Part shown: positions 11,209 to 19,748 of the stretch, in pieces
Layout: each line of letters opens with the position of its first letter
How positions within the stretch are numbered: position 1 is the stretch's first letter
Assembly (NCBI RefSeq): GCF_008017455.1
Contig: NZ_VRTY01000006.1
Coordinates: 29,875 to 93,874 of the forward strand
Length of the DNA: 64,000 nt
Source: Pontibacter qinzhouensis
GTDB lineage: Bacteria > Bacteroidota > Bacteroidia > Cytophagales > Hymenobacteraceae
Direction: 5' to 3'
The notes under the pieces: generated by a model
The model's input: the letters and a program-made list of their open reading frames with translations, nothing else
Databases searched by the model: none
What the model was told of the DNA's origin: nothing
Position numbers and translations under genes: made by a program

Positions 11209-11340
11209 CGACACCCCTTACCGGAATTTGTGTCACCATTTATACAAATTATAAAAAATCGTTTGTCGTGATACGTGTGTCGTTTTTCTTAGTGCGATGC
11301 AATTTCTAATTCCGATAAGTTAAGACGCAGTCTATAATAA
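11209..11340 (+). repeat. 135-bp dispersed repeat, copy A
   Basis: Matches the reverse complement of 44142-44283. The first 74 bp are bounded by CGACAC and GTGTCG (6-bp terminal inverted repeats) and share CTTACCGGA, TGTGTCACCA and AATCGTTTGTCGT blocks with copy B; a weaker match continues through TTTTTCTTA and TTCCGATAAGT to about 11340. No frame. Looks like a MITE or insertion-sequence remnant. Confidence 0.75.
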
Positions 11341-11455
11341 TACTTTGTGTAATAAGTATTAGTATAGCATTGCATAAATATTATGTTCCGGTACTTAATT
11401 TAACTGGAAGCATTGCAATGGCGTACATTAAATTTCTATTCAGAAACAGGTGCTT

Positions 11456-12211
11456 ATGAAGGAAGAAATAAAATGGCAGGGCGGCAGGAGCCAGTATGTA
11501 GTACGATCCAGCGAAATAGATGCCCGGGGTTTGGCTACACTGCCCTCGCTGGTAACTTACATGCAGGAAGCCGCCTGGGATAACACCTCCGTGCTTGGCA
11601 TTTCGATATACGACTTGCTCCAGAAGGGCCTGACCTGGGTGCTGCAGCGCATGCGGGTAGAAATGTTCCGTTACCCGAACCACCGCGAAAAAATAACTGT
11701 CGAGACTTGGGCTTCGGGCCAGGAGAAGGTATTTCTGCACCGCGATTTCAGAATTTACAGCGAGGAGGGGCAACTGCTGGGGCAGGCAACAAGTGTATGG
11801 CTGGTAATGGATGTGGTAAAGCGCCAGATGGTGGCCGTACCCGATTTTATTACGGCTGTAGCGTTGGCACCTGGCCGTGAGCCGCTCCCTTTCGCGAAAG
11901 GAAAACTGCCTGTGCTGCAAGAGGCTACATACGAGCAACAGACAACGGTGCAGTGGCACCACATCGACCTGAACCGGCACGTGAACAACACCTGGTATTT
12001 GCGCTGGGCCCTGGCCGTACTGCCTGTAGAATTACTCGAGAAAAGCCATTTGCAGGAAATAGACATTCTTTACAAAGCCGAGAGCACAGTAGGAGACACT
12101 ATATCAGCTACTGCCGCCCCTGCCTCTGAGCAGCACACGTATCTCCATAAACTCACAAACCTGAACTCCGGCAAAGAACTGGTGCAGGCCAGAACTAAAT
12201 GGGCGCTCTAG
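11456..12211 (+). CDS. acyl-ACP thioesterase family protein
   Basis: A 251-residue double hot-dog protein of the bacterial acyl-ACP thioesterase family (related to plant FatA/FatB). The first hot-dog (residues about 5-135) contains the long central helix YMQEAAWDNTSVLG; the second contains the catalytic-region motif HHIDLNRHVNNTWYLRW, where Asp, Asn and His of the DxNxHVNN signature are conserved. Expected role: hydrolysis of acyl-ACP to free fatty acid in the cytoplasm. Start taken at the ATG 11456; an upstream GTG adds two residues only. It is followed 39 bp later by a GNAT gene, perhaps in the same transcript. Confidence 0.88.
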   Translation: MKEEIKWQGGRSQYVVRSSEIDARGLATLPSLVTYMQEAAWDNTSVLGISIYDLLQKGLTWVLQRMRVEMFRYPNHREKITVETWASGQEKVFLHRDFRIYSEEGQLLGQATSVWLVMDVVKRQMVAVPDFITAVALAPGREPLPFAKGKLPVLQEATYEQQTTVQWHHIDLNRHVNNTWYLRWALAVLPVELLEKSHLQEIDILYKAESTVGDTISATAAPASEQHTYLHKLTNLNSGKELVQARTKWAL

Positions 12212-12250
12212 CAACCCGACTTTTACCATAAGTACCAAACCCACATACCT

Positions 12251-12724
12251 ATGACAGTTACTATCAGAAAAGGAATTTTAGAAGATTTGCCGCAAGTATA
12301 CAACCTCATAAAAGAACTTGCCTTGTTTGAGCGGGCACCACAGGAGGTGACCAACACCATAGAAGACATGGAGCGCGACGGCTTTGGAGAAAATCATATC
12401 TTCAGCTTTTTTGTAGCTGAAAAGGCAGACCAGCTTATTGGCATTGCCCTTTACTACACCGCCTACTCCACCTGGAAAGGAAAAACGATTTACCTCGAAG
12501 ACCTGATCGTAACAGAGAGCCAGCGGCGAACCGGCGTTGGCAGAAAATTATTTGATGCCGTTGCCAGCGAGGCAAAAGCTGTGGGTGCAAAACGATTTGC
12601 GTGGCAGGTGCTGGAGTGGAACGAGCCAGCTATTGCTTTTTACAAACAAATTGGAGCAACCCTGGATAGCGAATGGATTAACTGCCGCATGACCGAAGAG
12701 CAGATTCAACAGTATTCAGCATAG
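12251..12724 (+). CDS. GNAT N-acetyltransferase, diamine acetyltransferase-like
   Basis: A 157-residue GNAT domain close in sequence character to spermidine/spermine N1-acetyltransferase: ALYYTAYSTWKGKTIYLEDL is the hallmark stretch, followed by the acetyl-CoA loop QRRTGVGRKL and the WNEPAIAFYKQIGA segment. Predicted to transfer acetyl from acetyl-CoA to a polyamine or similar amine in the cytoplasm; the exact substrate is inference. The downstream intergenic repeat starts 12 bp after the stop. Confidence 0.88.
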   Translation: MTVTIRKGILEDLPQVYNLIKELALFERAPQEVTNTIEDMERDGFGENHIFSFFVAEKADQLIGIALYYTAYSTWKGKTIYLEDLIVTESQRRTGVGRKLFDAVASEAKAVGAKRFAWQVLEWNEPAIAFYKQIGATLDSEWINCRMTEEQIQQYSA

Positions 12725-12736
12725 AACGGAAGCTTA

Positions 12737-12793
12737 ACCCTTGGCAGTTTTAACTCAAAAAACCTTCTGAAGGGCATTTTTATCTGAATAATT
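12737..12793 (+). repeat. 57-bp intergenic repeat, copy 5
   Basis: ACCCTTGG ... CCTTCTGAAGG ... TATCTGAATAATT. Same sense as, and 12 bp behind, the GNAT gene. Confidence 0.85.
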
Positions 12794-12827
12794 TATTTGC
12801 ACAACAGCAGCGCCAGGACCTTTGCTA

Positions 12828-13151
12828 CTATTTGCGCTCTACATCGGTACCAATAATCTCCAGCAGCGACCGGAAAGAAAGAGCTTTTTCGCCGTAGCGC
12901 CTGGTATGCTTATCCTGCAGGGCCGGCGCATGGTCGCGTTGGTATTCCTCCAGATCTTCGAGGTTGCGGCAAAAGAACTGCACAGCGTACGTAACGCCTC
13001 CGTTCTCCACTTCGTTGAGCAACCGGCTAACCTGGTTGCGCAAAAAGTACCCGGTAGCCATTACTTCCGGAATGTGCACTTGTATCATCCAGTCCAGCCA
13101 TTCTTCGGCTACACTATTTTCAACGTTAACAGTAATGTTGTATAAGATCAT
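12828..13151 (-). CDS. DUF4286 family protein
   Basis: A 107-residue small cytoplasmic protein starting MILYNITVNVEN, the characteristic start of DUF4286, with WLDWMIQVHIPEVMATGYF and the C-terminal HAPALQDKHTRRYGEKALSFRSLLE. These proteins adopt a dimeric alpha-beta barrel-like fold; no activity is known. An upstream GTG would add two residues; the ATG at 13151 gives the family N-terminus. A TAGCTTTG sequence sits just before the start, so the transcript may be nearly leaderless. Convergent with the GNAT gene. Confidence 0.85.
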   Translation of the reverse strand: MILYNITVNVENSVAEEWLDWMIQVHIPEVMATGYFLRNQVSRLLNEVENGGVTYAVQFFCRNLEDLEEYQRDHAPALQDKHTRRYGEKALSFRSLLEIIGTDVERK

Positions 13152-13281
13152 ACACAAAGCTACGAAATTAGTACCGCAGAGGTAACCTTGTGCTTAAATT
13201 TACATAAACTTAACTACTAATCAGGCTGTTAAAAACGCGTTCGCACTTCTTTGCCAGGCAATGAAAATAGCTGTAAAACAA

Positions 13282-13330
13282 CAAGCTCTCTGCTTTTGCC
13301 CACTTAGTACGGGCATTAGCAGAGAGCTTG
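13282..13330 (-). terminator. intrinsic terminator of the small gene at 13349
   Basis: Perfect 12-bp stem CAAGCTCTCTGC / GCAGAGAGCTTG with an inner TGCCC/GGGCA pairing; on the minus strand it is followed by TTGTTTT. It begins 18 bp after the stop of the 57-residue frame and supports that frame being a real gene. Confidence 0.8.
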
Positions 13331-13348
13331 CTTACAGGAGCACTTTCT

Positions 13349-13522
13349 TTATTTCAGGATGGCAGAAGCTGTTAAGTTACTTTCTGTTACAGCAACAGAA
13401 TTGGCTTTGTCAGTTCCGGCATCGGAGGTTACAGGTTTCAGACACACTGAACAATATACCAGTAGAAGCATAAAAAGTGCAGCAATTATAGAAAGATCAG
13501 ATTTGTTGGATATCGTGTTCAT
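13349..13522 (-). CDS. small hydrophobic-leader protein (57 aa)
   Basis: A 57-residue frame, ATG at 13522, with a charged start (MNTISNKSDLS), a hydrophobic stretch AALFMLLLVYCSVC and a polar Thr/Ser/Ala-rich tail. The cysteine in LLLVYC could be a lipobox, giving a small lipoprotein; otherwise it is a single-pass membrane peptide. No family recognised. Support comes from the strong terminator directly behind it and AT-rich sequence in front of it. Function unknown. Confidence 0.55.
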   Translation of the reverse strand: MNTISNKSDLSIIAALFMLLLVYCSVCLKPVTSDAGTDKANSVAVTESNLTASAILK

Positions 13523-14012
13523 GGCCGTTAGATTTAAGGTTTTTAGACGTTAGCTTGCTGCATATTTTGTTTTTGTATCAGGATACCTATTATTTAAAAT
13601 TATTAACTAACATTAGTTATTATCTTAAAAAGATCGTTCCTGCTTTATTAAACATTTTTGTATGTCGTAAGATATTTATTTTTCTTTAAAGCACAACAAC
13701 CTCTTCTATTTTACTGATAAATATTTTATCAACAAGAAATAAACAGGTATTCTAATAGAAACTACTAATAGGCCTCCACAGCCTTTAAATTGGCTTTATA
13801 ATAATTAAAACCAACTTTGTTACTAGTACTGAAACGTCTGAGACTTGCAGAAAGTTCGACTGTTGCCATGAAAATAGTTGAACAAACATCAATTAGTTTT
13901 AACAAAGCCGTATGCCTTCTTATTATAATTTTACTTACCGCCTGTGTTTAAAATTAGTGGCTGCCTTTAGTAACTTTGCCGGGTAACGCATAACTCCTTA
14001 TCCTCTACCGCT
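13523..14012. other. AT-rich intergenic region
   Basis: About 490 bp, strongly AT-rich, between divergent genes. A TAACTTTG at 13971-13978 fits the Bacteroidota -7 box (TAnnTTTG) for the downstream gene, though no clear -33 TTTG is present. A short ATTCTAAT...GGCCTCCA match near 13755-13795 may be an eroded 57-bp repeat but is too weak to call. No gene seen. Confidence 0.5.
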
Positions 14013-14645
14013 ATGCAGGAACTTGGCAAAAAATTACAGTTAAAAAAAACACAGCAGGTACTGCTATTTCACGCTCCGGCGCCATTTTTTAAAGCGCTTT
14101 CGGAACAGGGCTTTGCAACTACTGCCTATGCCGCTGAACCGGCACAGCAGGCAGATGCGGTGCAGCTGTTTGTCCGGAGCCAGGCCGAACTGGAAACCTG
14201 GTTACCGCCTGCGCTGGCAGCACTTAAACCGGAAGGATTACTTTGGATCGCGTACCCCAAAAAATCATCGGGCACGAAAACAGATCTTACCCGCGATGAG
14301 GGTTGGCGCTTGCTAGCTACTTTTGGTTATGAGGCGGTCAGGCAGGTGGCCCTAGATGAGGCTTGGTCTTCGGTGCGTTTCAGGCATTCATCAGAAAGGA
14401 AAACACCATCTAAATTCGGTGCTGTGTATGAGGGCATCGATAAGGAAACGCGCACTGTTACACCACCGCACGACCTGCAGGAGGCGCTGGAAGCAGCTAA
14501 CCTCAGGAGTAGTTTTGAGCAGCTGGCTTTTACGCACAAAAAGGAAATGATAGTTTCGCTGCTGGAGGCCAAGCGCCCTGAAACACGCCTGAAACGTGTG
14601 CAAAAGGCCATTGAACTGGTGAGGAAGCTAGCCAAAAGAGCTTAA
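14013..14645 (+). CDS. DUF3052-like / YdeI (OmpD-associated) family protein
   Basis: A 210-residue cytoplasmic protein with two parts. Residues 1-125 resemble DUF3052-type proteins (LKPEGLLWIAYPKKSSGTK, DEGWRLLATFGYEAVRQV). Residues about 145-210 resemble the YdeI/bacteriocin-protection C-terminal helix bundle (LQEALEAANLRSSFEQL, THKKEMIVSLLEAKRPETR, RVQKAIELV). Neither has a known reaction. Monocistronic by context, with an intergenic repeat 31 bp behind it. Confidence 0.6.
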   Translation: MQELGKKLQLKKTQQVLLFHAPAPFFKALSEQGFATTAYAAEPAQQADAVQLFVRSQAELETWLPPALAALKPEGLLWIAYPKKSSGTKTDLTRDEGWRLLATFGYEAVRQVALDEAWSSVRFRHSSERKTPSKFGAVYEGIDKETRTVTPPHDLQEALEAANLRSSFEQLAFTHKKEMIVSLLEAKRPETRLKRVQKAIELVRKLAKRA

Positions 14646-14676
14646 CACGCACTTGCCCTGCCCCGGCACACAAAGT

Positions 14677-14733
14677 ACCCTTGGCTCAAAACAGGCTCAA
14701 AAGCTTTTGGAGGCCGTTTTCATTAGAATAATT
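14677..14733 (+). repeat. 57-bp intergenic repeat, copy 6
   Basis: ACCCTTGG ... CTTTTGGAGGCCG then TTTTCATTAGAATAATT, an exact match to the consensus 3' end. Same sense, 31 bp behind the preceding gene. Confidence 0.9.
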
Positions 14734-14877
14734 TGAGCTACAGTTTAAGATATGGTGCAGGCGTTTTATAGTTTGTTCTCTGATGCCTTCAGAGCAGAGA
14801 AGAATTAACACTTACAGAAGTTCTTCCTTTTTCCGTACTTTGTATATCTTTTCAGATTTCTTAATTCTGCTATATAC

Positions 14878-16089
14878 TTGAGCACGTCAACCATCTACCA
14901 GAACTACCTGCTGCAGTCGGAGCCCAACAAGTTCGATGTGGCTAGCCTGAAGCCAGGCGAGATGATCATTAACATGGGGCCGCAGCACCCCTCTACCCAC
15001 GGTGTGCTGCGCCTGGAGGTGATTACAGATGGTGAACTTATTACAGACGTGGTTCCGCACATTGGTTACCTGCACCGTTGCTTCGAGAAGCATGCCGAGA
15101 GCATGGCTTATAACCAAACCATACCCTACGTAGACCGCATGGACTACCTGGCTGCCATGAACTCGGAGCATGTGTGGTGCATGGGTGTGGAGAAGCTGCT
15201 GGGCATTACCGACCAGATTCCGAAGCGGGTAGAATACATCAGGGTGCTGGTGGCGGAGCTTAACCGGCTGGCCTCGCACTTTGTAGCTATTGGCACCTAC
15301 GGCATCGACATTGGGGCTTTTACCCCATTTTTATGGCTGCTCCGCGACCGGGAACACATTCAGAGGCTGCTGGAGTGGGCATCAGGGGCGCGCATGCTCT
15401 ACAACTACATTTGGGTTGGTGGCCTGTACTACGACCTGCCCATTGGCTTTGAGGAGCGCTGCCGCGAGTTCATAAATTACCTGATGCCGAAACTGGATGA
15501 GCTGGAAACCATCTTGTTCGACAACTCCATCTTTATTAACCGCACCGCAAACGTAGGCATTTTACCTTTGGATGTAGCCATTAACTACGGCTGCTCCGGC
15601 CCCATGCTGCGTGGTTCCGGCCTTAAATACGACCTGCGCCGCGTAGATGGCTATTCAGTATATCCGGAACTCGACTTTGAGGTACCCATAGGCAAAGGCA
15701 CCGTAGGCACCACCGGCGACTGCTGGGACCGAAACTATGTGCGCATGCAGGAGTGCCGGGAGTCTGCCAAAATTATACACCAGTGCCTCGACCGGCTGCT
15801 CGGCGACTACAAACGCACCCCCGACTTCGATCCGCAGGCAGCCTGCCCCAAAAAGCTGCGCACCACCGGCAGCAAAGAGCTTTACTTCCGGGGCGAAACA
15901 CCACGTGGCGAGCTGGGCTATTTCTTTCGCAGCACCGACCGCACCGATGTTCCTTTCCGCTGCAAAGGCCGCTCCCCCTGCTTCTCTAACCTGTCGGTAC
16001 TGCACGAAATCTCCAAGGGCTGCATGGTGGCCGACCTGATTGCCATTGTAGGTTCTGTAGATATTGTGCTGGGCGAACTGGATAGGTAA
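14878..16089 (+). CDS. nuoD: NADH-quinone oxidoreductase subunit D
   Basis: A 403-residue 49-kDa/NuoD subunit of respiratory complex I, in the peripheral Q module where quinone binds. Signatures include [16 protein letters not shown], the GYLHRCFEK loop and the C-terminal GELGYFF and GRSPCFSNL segments. All expected regions are present and length is normal. No ATG lies in frame ahead of the conserved core before residue 24; the TTG at 14878 gives the usual length and sits about 35 bp behind a TACTTTG promoter-like box. Oddly, no other nuo gene flanks it, so this is a stand-alone copy. Confidence 0.93.
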   Translation: MSTSTIYQNYLLQSEPNKFDVASLKPGEMIINMGPQHPSTHGVLRLEVITDGELITDVVPHIGYLHRCFEKHAESMAYNQTIPYVDRMDYLAAMNSEHVWCMGVEKLLGITDQIPKRVEYIRVLVAELNRLASHFVAIGTYGIDIGAFTPFLWLLRDREHIQRLLEWASGARMLYNYIWVGGLYYDLPIGFEERCREFINYLMPKLDELETILFDNSIFINRTANVGILPLDVAINYGCSGPMLRGSGLKYDLRRVDGYSVYPELDFEVPIGKGTVGTTGDCWDRNYVRMQECRESAKIIHQCLDRLLGDYKRTPDFDPQAACPKKLRTTGSKELYFRGETPRGELGYFFRSTDRTDVPFRCKGRSPCFSNLSVLHEISKGCMVADLIAIVGSVDIVLGELDR

Positions 16090-16165
16090 CAGTATTAAAA
16101 GACTGTTTAACTACACCTGAAGCGCCTGTTACCAAATTGTTACCTAAGTATAAAACATCAGTTTC

Positions 16166-16198
16166 GTATCGTCGTTCTGAATAATCTTTAAACGATAC
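16166..16198. promoter_or_regulatory. inverted repeat upstream of the PAP2 gene
   Basis: GTATCGT (16166-16172) and ACGATAC (16192-16198) are perfect inverted halves, 19 bp apart and 22 bp before the start of the PAP2 gene. Could be an operator; no regulator is identifiable. Confidence 0.3.
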
Positions 16199-16220
16199 TT
16201 ACAAGCTGATTAATTACTTT

Positions 16221-17036
16221 ATGAATAAACTTCTTTCTGTTCACCTGCTCTGGCTACTGGTGCTATTTGCTCCTGCACATTCTATAGCCCAGATACAACC
16301 CATAGACAAAGATACAGCCAATGTGCTGCCGGCAGACACAGTACTGCCAGGCCAGAAAAATCCTTTTACCGATGCTCAGCGATTAGAGGCCAGCAACAGT
16401 CGTTTTCTGAAGCGGGCCGTTATACCATCTGCAGCACTGGTTGGTGCAGGCATTCTTACCATTCAGGGCAGAGGCCTAATCAGCAGTTTTGATACCCGCG
16501 ACGTCCGCAACAGACACTTCCCTAATTTTAGCACCGAAGCAGATGATTTTATAATGCTTGCGCCGTTGGTCGGGCTGTATGGTTTTAATTTGATTTCGTC
16601 GCAGAACAGGCACGAGCTGGGGCGGCAAACCTTACTTCTTGGTCTTTCTGGTGTACTTGCTTCGGCGGTTGTCTGGCCAGTTAAAGGGCTTACCAACATA
16701 GATCGTCCTAACGGGAAGCCGCATGCTTTTCCATCGGGCCATACTACCTATGCCTTTACCATCGCCACTTTTATGGATAAAGAGTTCCGGCACAAAAGCC
16801 CCTGGATAAGTGTGGCCAGCTATGGCATTGCAGGTGCCACAGGCGTGATGCGTGTGCTGAACAATGCCCACTGGATGGCCGATGTACTGGCTGGTGCCGG
16901 TGTGGGCATTATATCTGTAAACACAGTGTATTGGGTGCATGCCAAGTTAACGCAGGGCGGAGGGCTCAACACTACATTTGTACCGGTTTTATTACCCGGA
17001 GGAGCAAAAGGCATGGCGTTTACACTAGCATTCTAA
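16221..17036 (+). CDS. PAP2 family phosphatase
   Basis: A 271-residue membrane-associated phosphatase. Signal peptide 1-23 (ending SIAQ), then several membrane segments. The three PAP2 motifs are intact: K155...R162-P163, PSGH (171-174) and R211...H217...D221 (VLNNAHWMADVLAG). Such enzymes dephosphorylate lipid phosphates (undecaprenyl pyrophosphate, phosphatidic acid) on the periplasmic side. A polar stretch of about 40 residues precedes the first core helix. Substrate not determined. Confidence 0.92.
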   Translation: MNKLLSVHLLWLLVLFAPAHSIAQIQPIDKDTANVLPADTVLPGQKNPFTDAQRLEASNSRFLKRAVIPSAALVGAGILTIQGRGLISSFDTRDVRNRHFPNFSTEADDFIMLAPLVGLYGFNLISSQNRHELGRQTLLLGLSGVLASAVVWPVKGLTNIDRPNGKPHAFPSGHTTYAFTIATFMDKEFRHKSPWISVASYGIAGATGVMRVLNNAHWMADVLAGAGVGIISVNTVYWVHAKLTQGGGLNTTFVPVLLPGGAKGMAFTLAF

Positions 17037-17130
17037 TTCAAAAAAAGATTCAGGCAGCAACCATAAACAAACAGGACTTGTTAATTTGCACGGAAATCAA
17101 CACCGTGACCTTGTATTGAAAGTACAGTAA

Positions 17131-19569
17131 ATGGTCGCTAACAATCTTAAGATGTCCGGATTCCGCAGCTGCTTTTTGCTTTTTCTCGGTTTGCTTGTAG
17201 CAACGGCTGCTTTTGCGCAGCCTACTCATATACAAGTACAAGGCGTGGTGCAAGATGCCCGTACAGGCGAGAAGCTGGCTTTTGTGAATATTGTGGCAAA
17301 CGACGGAGAAACTGGCACCACAACGAACCTCGACGGACAGTTTGTGCTCCGGCACAACCGCTCGATCCAGACGGTGCGTTTCAGCTATGTGGGCTACACT
17401 ACCCAGTTTGCCACCCCCGACTCTAGCAGCACTTTACAGGTTTTTCTGCAGCCTGCCGCGGCACGACTAGCCGAAGTAATTGTTCGCTCCGGCGAAAATC
17501 CGGCGCACCGCATTATCCGGCTGGCCAACCGGCACCGGGAGCAGCACAAGCCAGAGAACCTCGCTGCCTACTCCTACCGCACCTATAATAAGTTTATACT
17601 AACAGCCGTAGGCAGCGCAGATGCAGCCGCAATACGCGCTAAACCAGAACTATCGCGGCAGGACTCCGCTTACCTAAAAATGGGTAAGTTGCTGGAGGAG
17701 CAGCACCTGTTCCTATCGGAAAGCATTACCGAGTTCGCTTTCCTGAAGCCTAATCAGCAAAAAGAAACCATTCTGGCTACGCAGGTATCGGGGTTGGAGC
17801 AGCCGAGTTTTGGCATTGTGGCCGCCGAAGCACGTGAATTTTCGGTGTACGACGACATGCCGGTATTTTTTGGTAAACGCTACCTCAGCCCCCTCAGCAC
17901 TGGCAGCACCCGCAAATATAATTTCCTGCTGGAAGAAACCTCCGTCATCGGTTCCGACACGATCTACATCATCTCTTACAGGCCTGAAAACGGCAAAAAC
18001 TTCGATGGGCTCACGGGCATTCTGTACATCAACAGCAAAGGCTGGGCAGTGCAGAATGTAATTGCCGAATCGGCGACAGACGACGATAAGCGAGGCATGA
18101 AACTCCAGCAGCAGTTTGAGCAGGTAAACGGGCATTGGTTCCCAAAGGAGCTGGATGTGGAAATAACTATTCCGCAGGTGCAAATGCGGGGGCACCAACC
18201 CTACGGCCACCTCAGAACTTACATTACCGACGTACAGCTGAACCCTCCACTCAGGCGGCGCGATTTCGACCTCATTGCGCTCTCGCAGGCACCGGAGGCG
18301 CACCGGCAACCGCTACGTTTTTGGCAGCAATTCCGCACCGATTCACTTAACCGGGTGGAGCAGCGCACCTACCAACAACTCGACAGCACCGGCAAAGCCG
18401 ATAATCTGGACAAGAAGATACAGGTAATTGAGTACCTGTCAGCCCGCCAGATTCCGATCGGGAAAATCAGCCTGGACCTGAACCGTTTCCTGCGCATCAG
18501 CGATTTTGAAGGGCTGCGCCTGGGGCTGGGTGCACACACTAACAACCGGTTCTCGGAGCGCCTGATAGTGGGCGGCTACTGGGGCTATGGCTTCGGCGAT
18601 AAAGAGCACAAGTACGGCGCCGATGCATCCCTGCTGCTGCACAAGCCATCGGAGCTGAAGCTGGCAGCAGAGCTTTTTGAGGATGTGCTGGAACCAGGCG
18701 GCAGACGACTTCCTTTTATGCCGCGTAGCTCTTTTAACAGTCTGCGACCGGCCCTGCTCACCCACCTCGACTATACCACCCACCGCAGCGCCTCGCTCTC
18801 AGGCCGCTTGCTGCGCTACCTACAGGTGCAGGCTATGCTACGGCAGGAGGAGAGGCGACCAACTTTAGCTGTGGAGATCCCGGAAAGCCCGGTGCGTTAC
18901 CAGGTGGCAGAGGCCGTGCTGGGGCTGCGGTATGCCTATGGGGAGCAGTTGGTGCAGCTGTTCAATCAGACCAGGCCTGTACCAAACGCTTTTCCGGTGC
19001 TACGGGCGCAGTACTCACGTGGCTTACAAGGTTTTCTGGACGGCGAATACGATTACCATAAAGTAGATGCAAGGCTTTCAGCCTCTTTCCGGCATCGCAC
19101 CACCGGCGAAACCAGCGTAACATTGATGGGCGGTTTGATAAAAGGCGCCCTGCCGCTGTTGGCGATGTACAATGGCTATGGCAGCTTCAACTCTTCTTAT
19201 AAGGTATATGCCGGCGAAGGTTTCGAAACCATGGCACCATACGAGTTCTTCTCCGATCGCTATACCTCTCTCTTTCTGCAACAAGACATTGGCAAGCGCC
19301 TGCTGCGCACCAGGTTTTTTCAGCCCAACCTCGTGCTGCTCACCAACATCGGCTTCGGAGATATGAAGGAGCGGCAGTTTGCAGAGCAGGAGCAGTACTT
19401 CAACACCATGTCACGCGGCTTCTACGAATCTGGCCTGCTGCTCAACGATATTATCGCGTCTCCTTTTTCTGGTGTAGGCATTGGCTTCTTCTACCGCTAC
19501 GGCCCCTACGCCTTAGAGAAAGCTTCGGATAATTTCAGGATTAAGCTAACGACTTCTTTGTTTTTTTGA
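17131..19569 (+). CDS. DUF5686 / carboxypeptidase-like regulatory domain outer-membrane protein
   Basis: An 812-residue exported protein. A signal peptide (ending AAFAQ, about residue 30) is followed by a CarboxypepD_reg-like beta-sandwich (residues about 34-115, VQGVVQDARTGEKLAFVNI ... LDGQF) and then the DUF5686 region, rich in alternating beta strands toward the C-terminus and ending in aromatic LFF, which suggests an outer-membrane barrel. The domain order resembles TonB-linked proteins without a plug. Function unknown; likely surface transport or envelope assembly. ATG at 17131; a second ATG at 17152 is possible. Confidence 0.85.
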   Translation: MVANNLKMSGFRSCFLLFLGLLVATAAFAQPTHIQVQGVVQDARTGEKLAFVNIVANDGETGTTTNLDGQFVLRHNRSIQTVRFSYVGYTTQFATPDSSSTLQVFLQPAAARLAEVIVRSGENPAHRIIRLANRHREQHKPENLAAYSYRTYNKFILTAVGSADAAAIRAKPELSRQDSAYLKMGKLLEEQHLFLSESITEFAFLKPNQQKETILATQVSGLEQPSFGIVAAEAREFSVYDDMPVFFGKRYLSPLSTGSTRKYNFLLEETSVIGSDTIYIISYRPENGKNFDGLTGILYINSKGWAVQNVIAESATDDDKRGMKLQQQFEQVNGHWFPKELDVEITIPQVQMRGHQPYGHLRTYITDVQLNPPLRRRDFDLIALSQAPEAHRQPLRFWQQFRTDSLNRVEQRTYQQLDSTGKADNLDKKIQVIEYLSARQIPIGKISLDLNRFLRISDFEGLRLGLGAHTNNRFSERLIVGGYWGYGFGDKEHKYGADASLLLHKPSELKLAAELFEDVLEPGGRRLPFMPRSSFNSLRPALLTHLDYTTHRSASLSGRLLRYLQVQAMLRQEERRPTLAVEIPESPVRYQVAEAVLGLRYAYGEQLVQLFNQTRPVPNAFPVLRAQYSRGLQGFLDGEYDYHKVDARLSASFRHRTTGETSVTLMGGLIKGALPLLAMYNGYGSFNSSYKVYAGEGFETMAPYEFFSDRYTSLFLQQDIGKRLLRTRFFQPNLVLLTNIGFGDMKERQFAEQEQYFNTMSRGFYESGLLLNDIIASPFSGVGIGFFYRYGPYALEKASDNFRIKLTTSLFF

Positions 19570-19748
19570 TGATGGTATAGTGGCCGCTAAACGTGCAATA
19601 GTTTAACTACTCTCATGAGGTGTAGCCTATAATTTTATTACAAACAGTCACTTCATTTAAAATAGTAACAGATAAACAATGTTTTATCTATTGCTACAGT
19701 ATCTTCGCACCCAGCGCTGCTCCTGCGCTCAATCATTTAGTTTTTTAA

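Noticed and set aside
13755..13795. Possible eroded 57-bp repeat (ATTCTAAT...GGCCTCCA)
   Set aside because: Only two short blocks match and the spacing is wrong.
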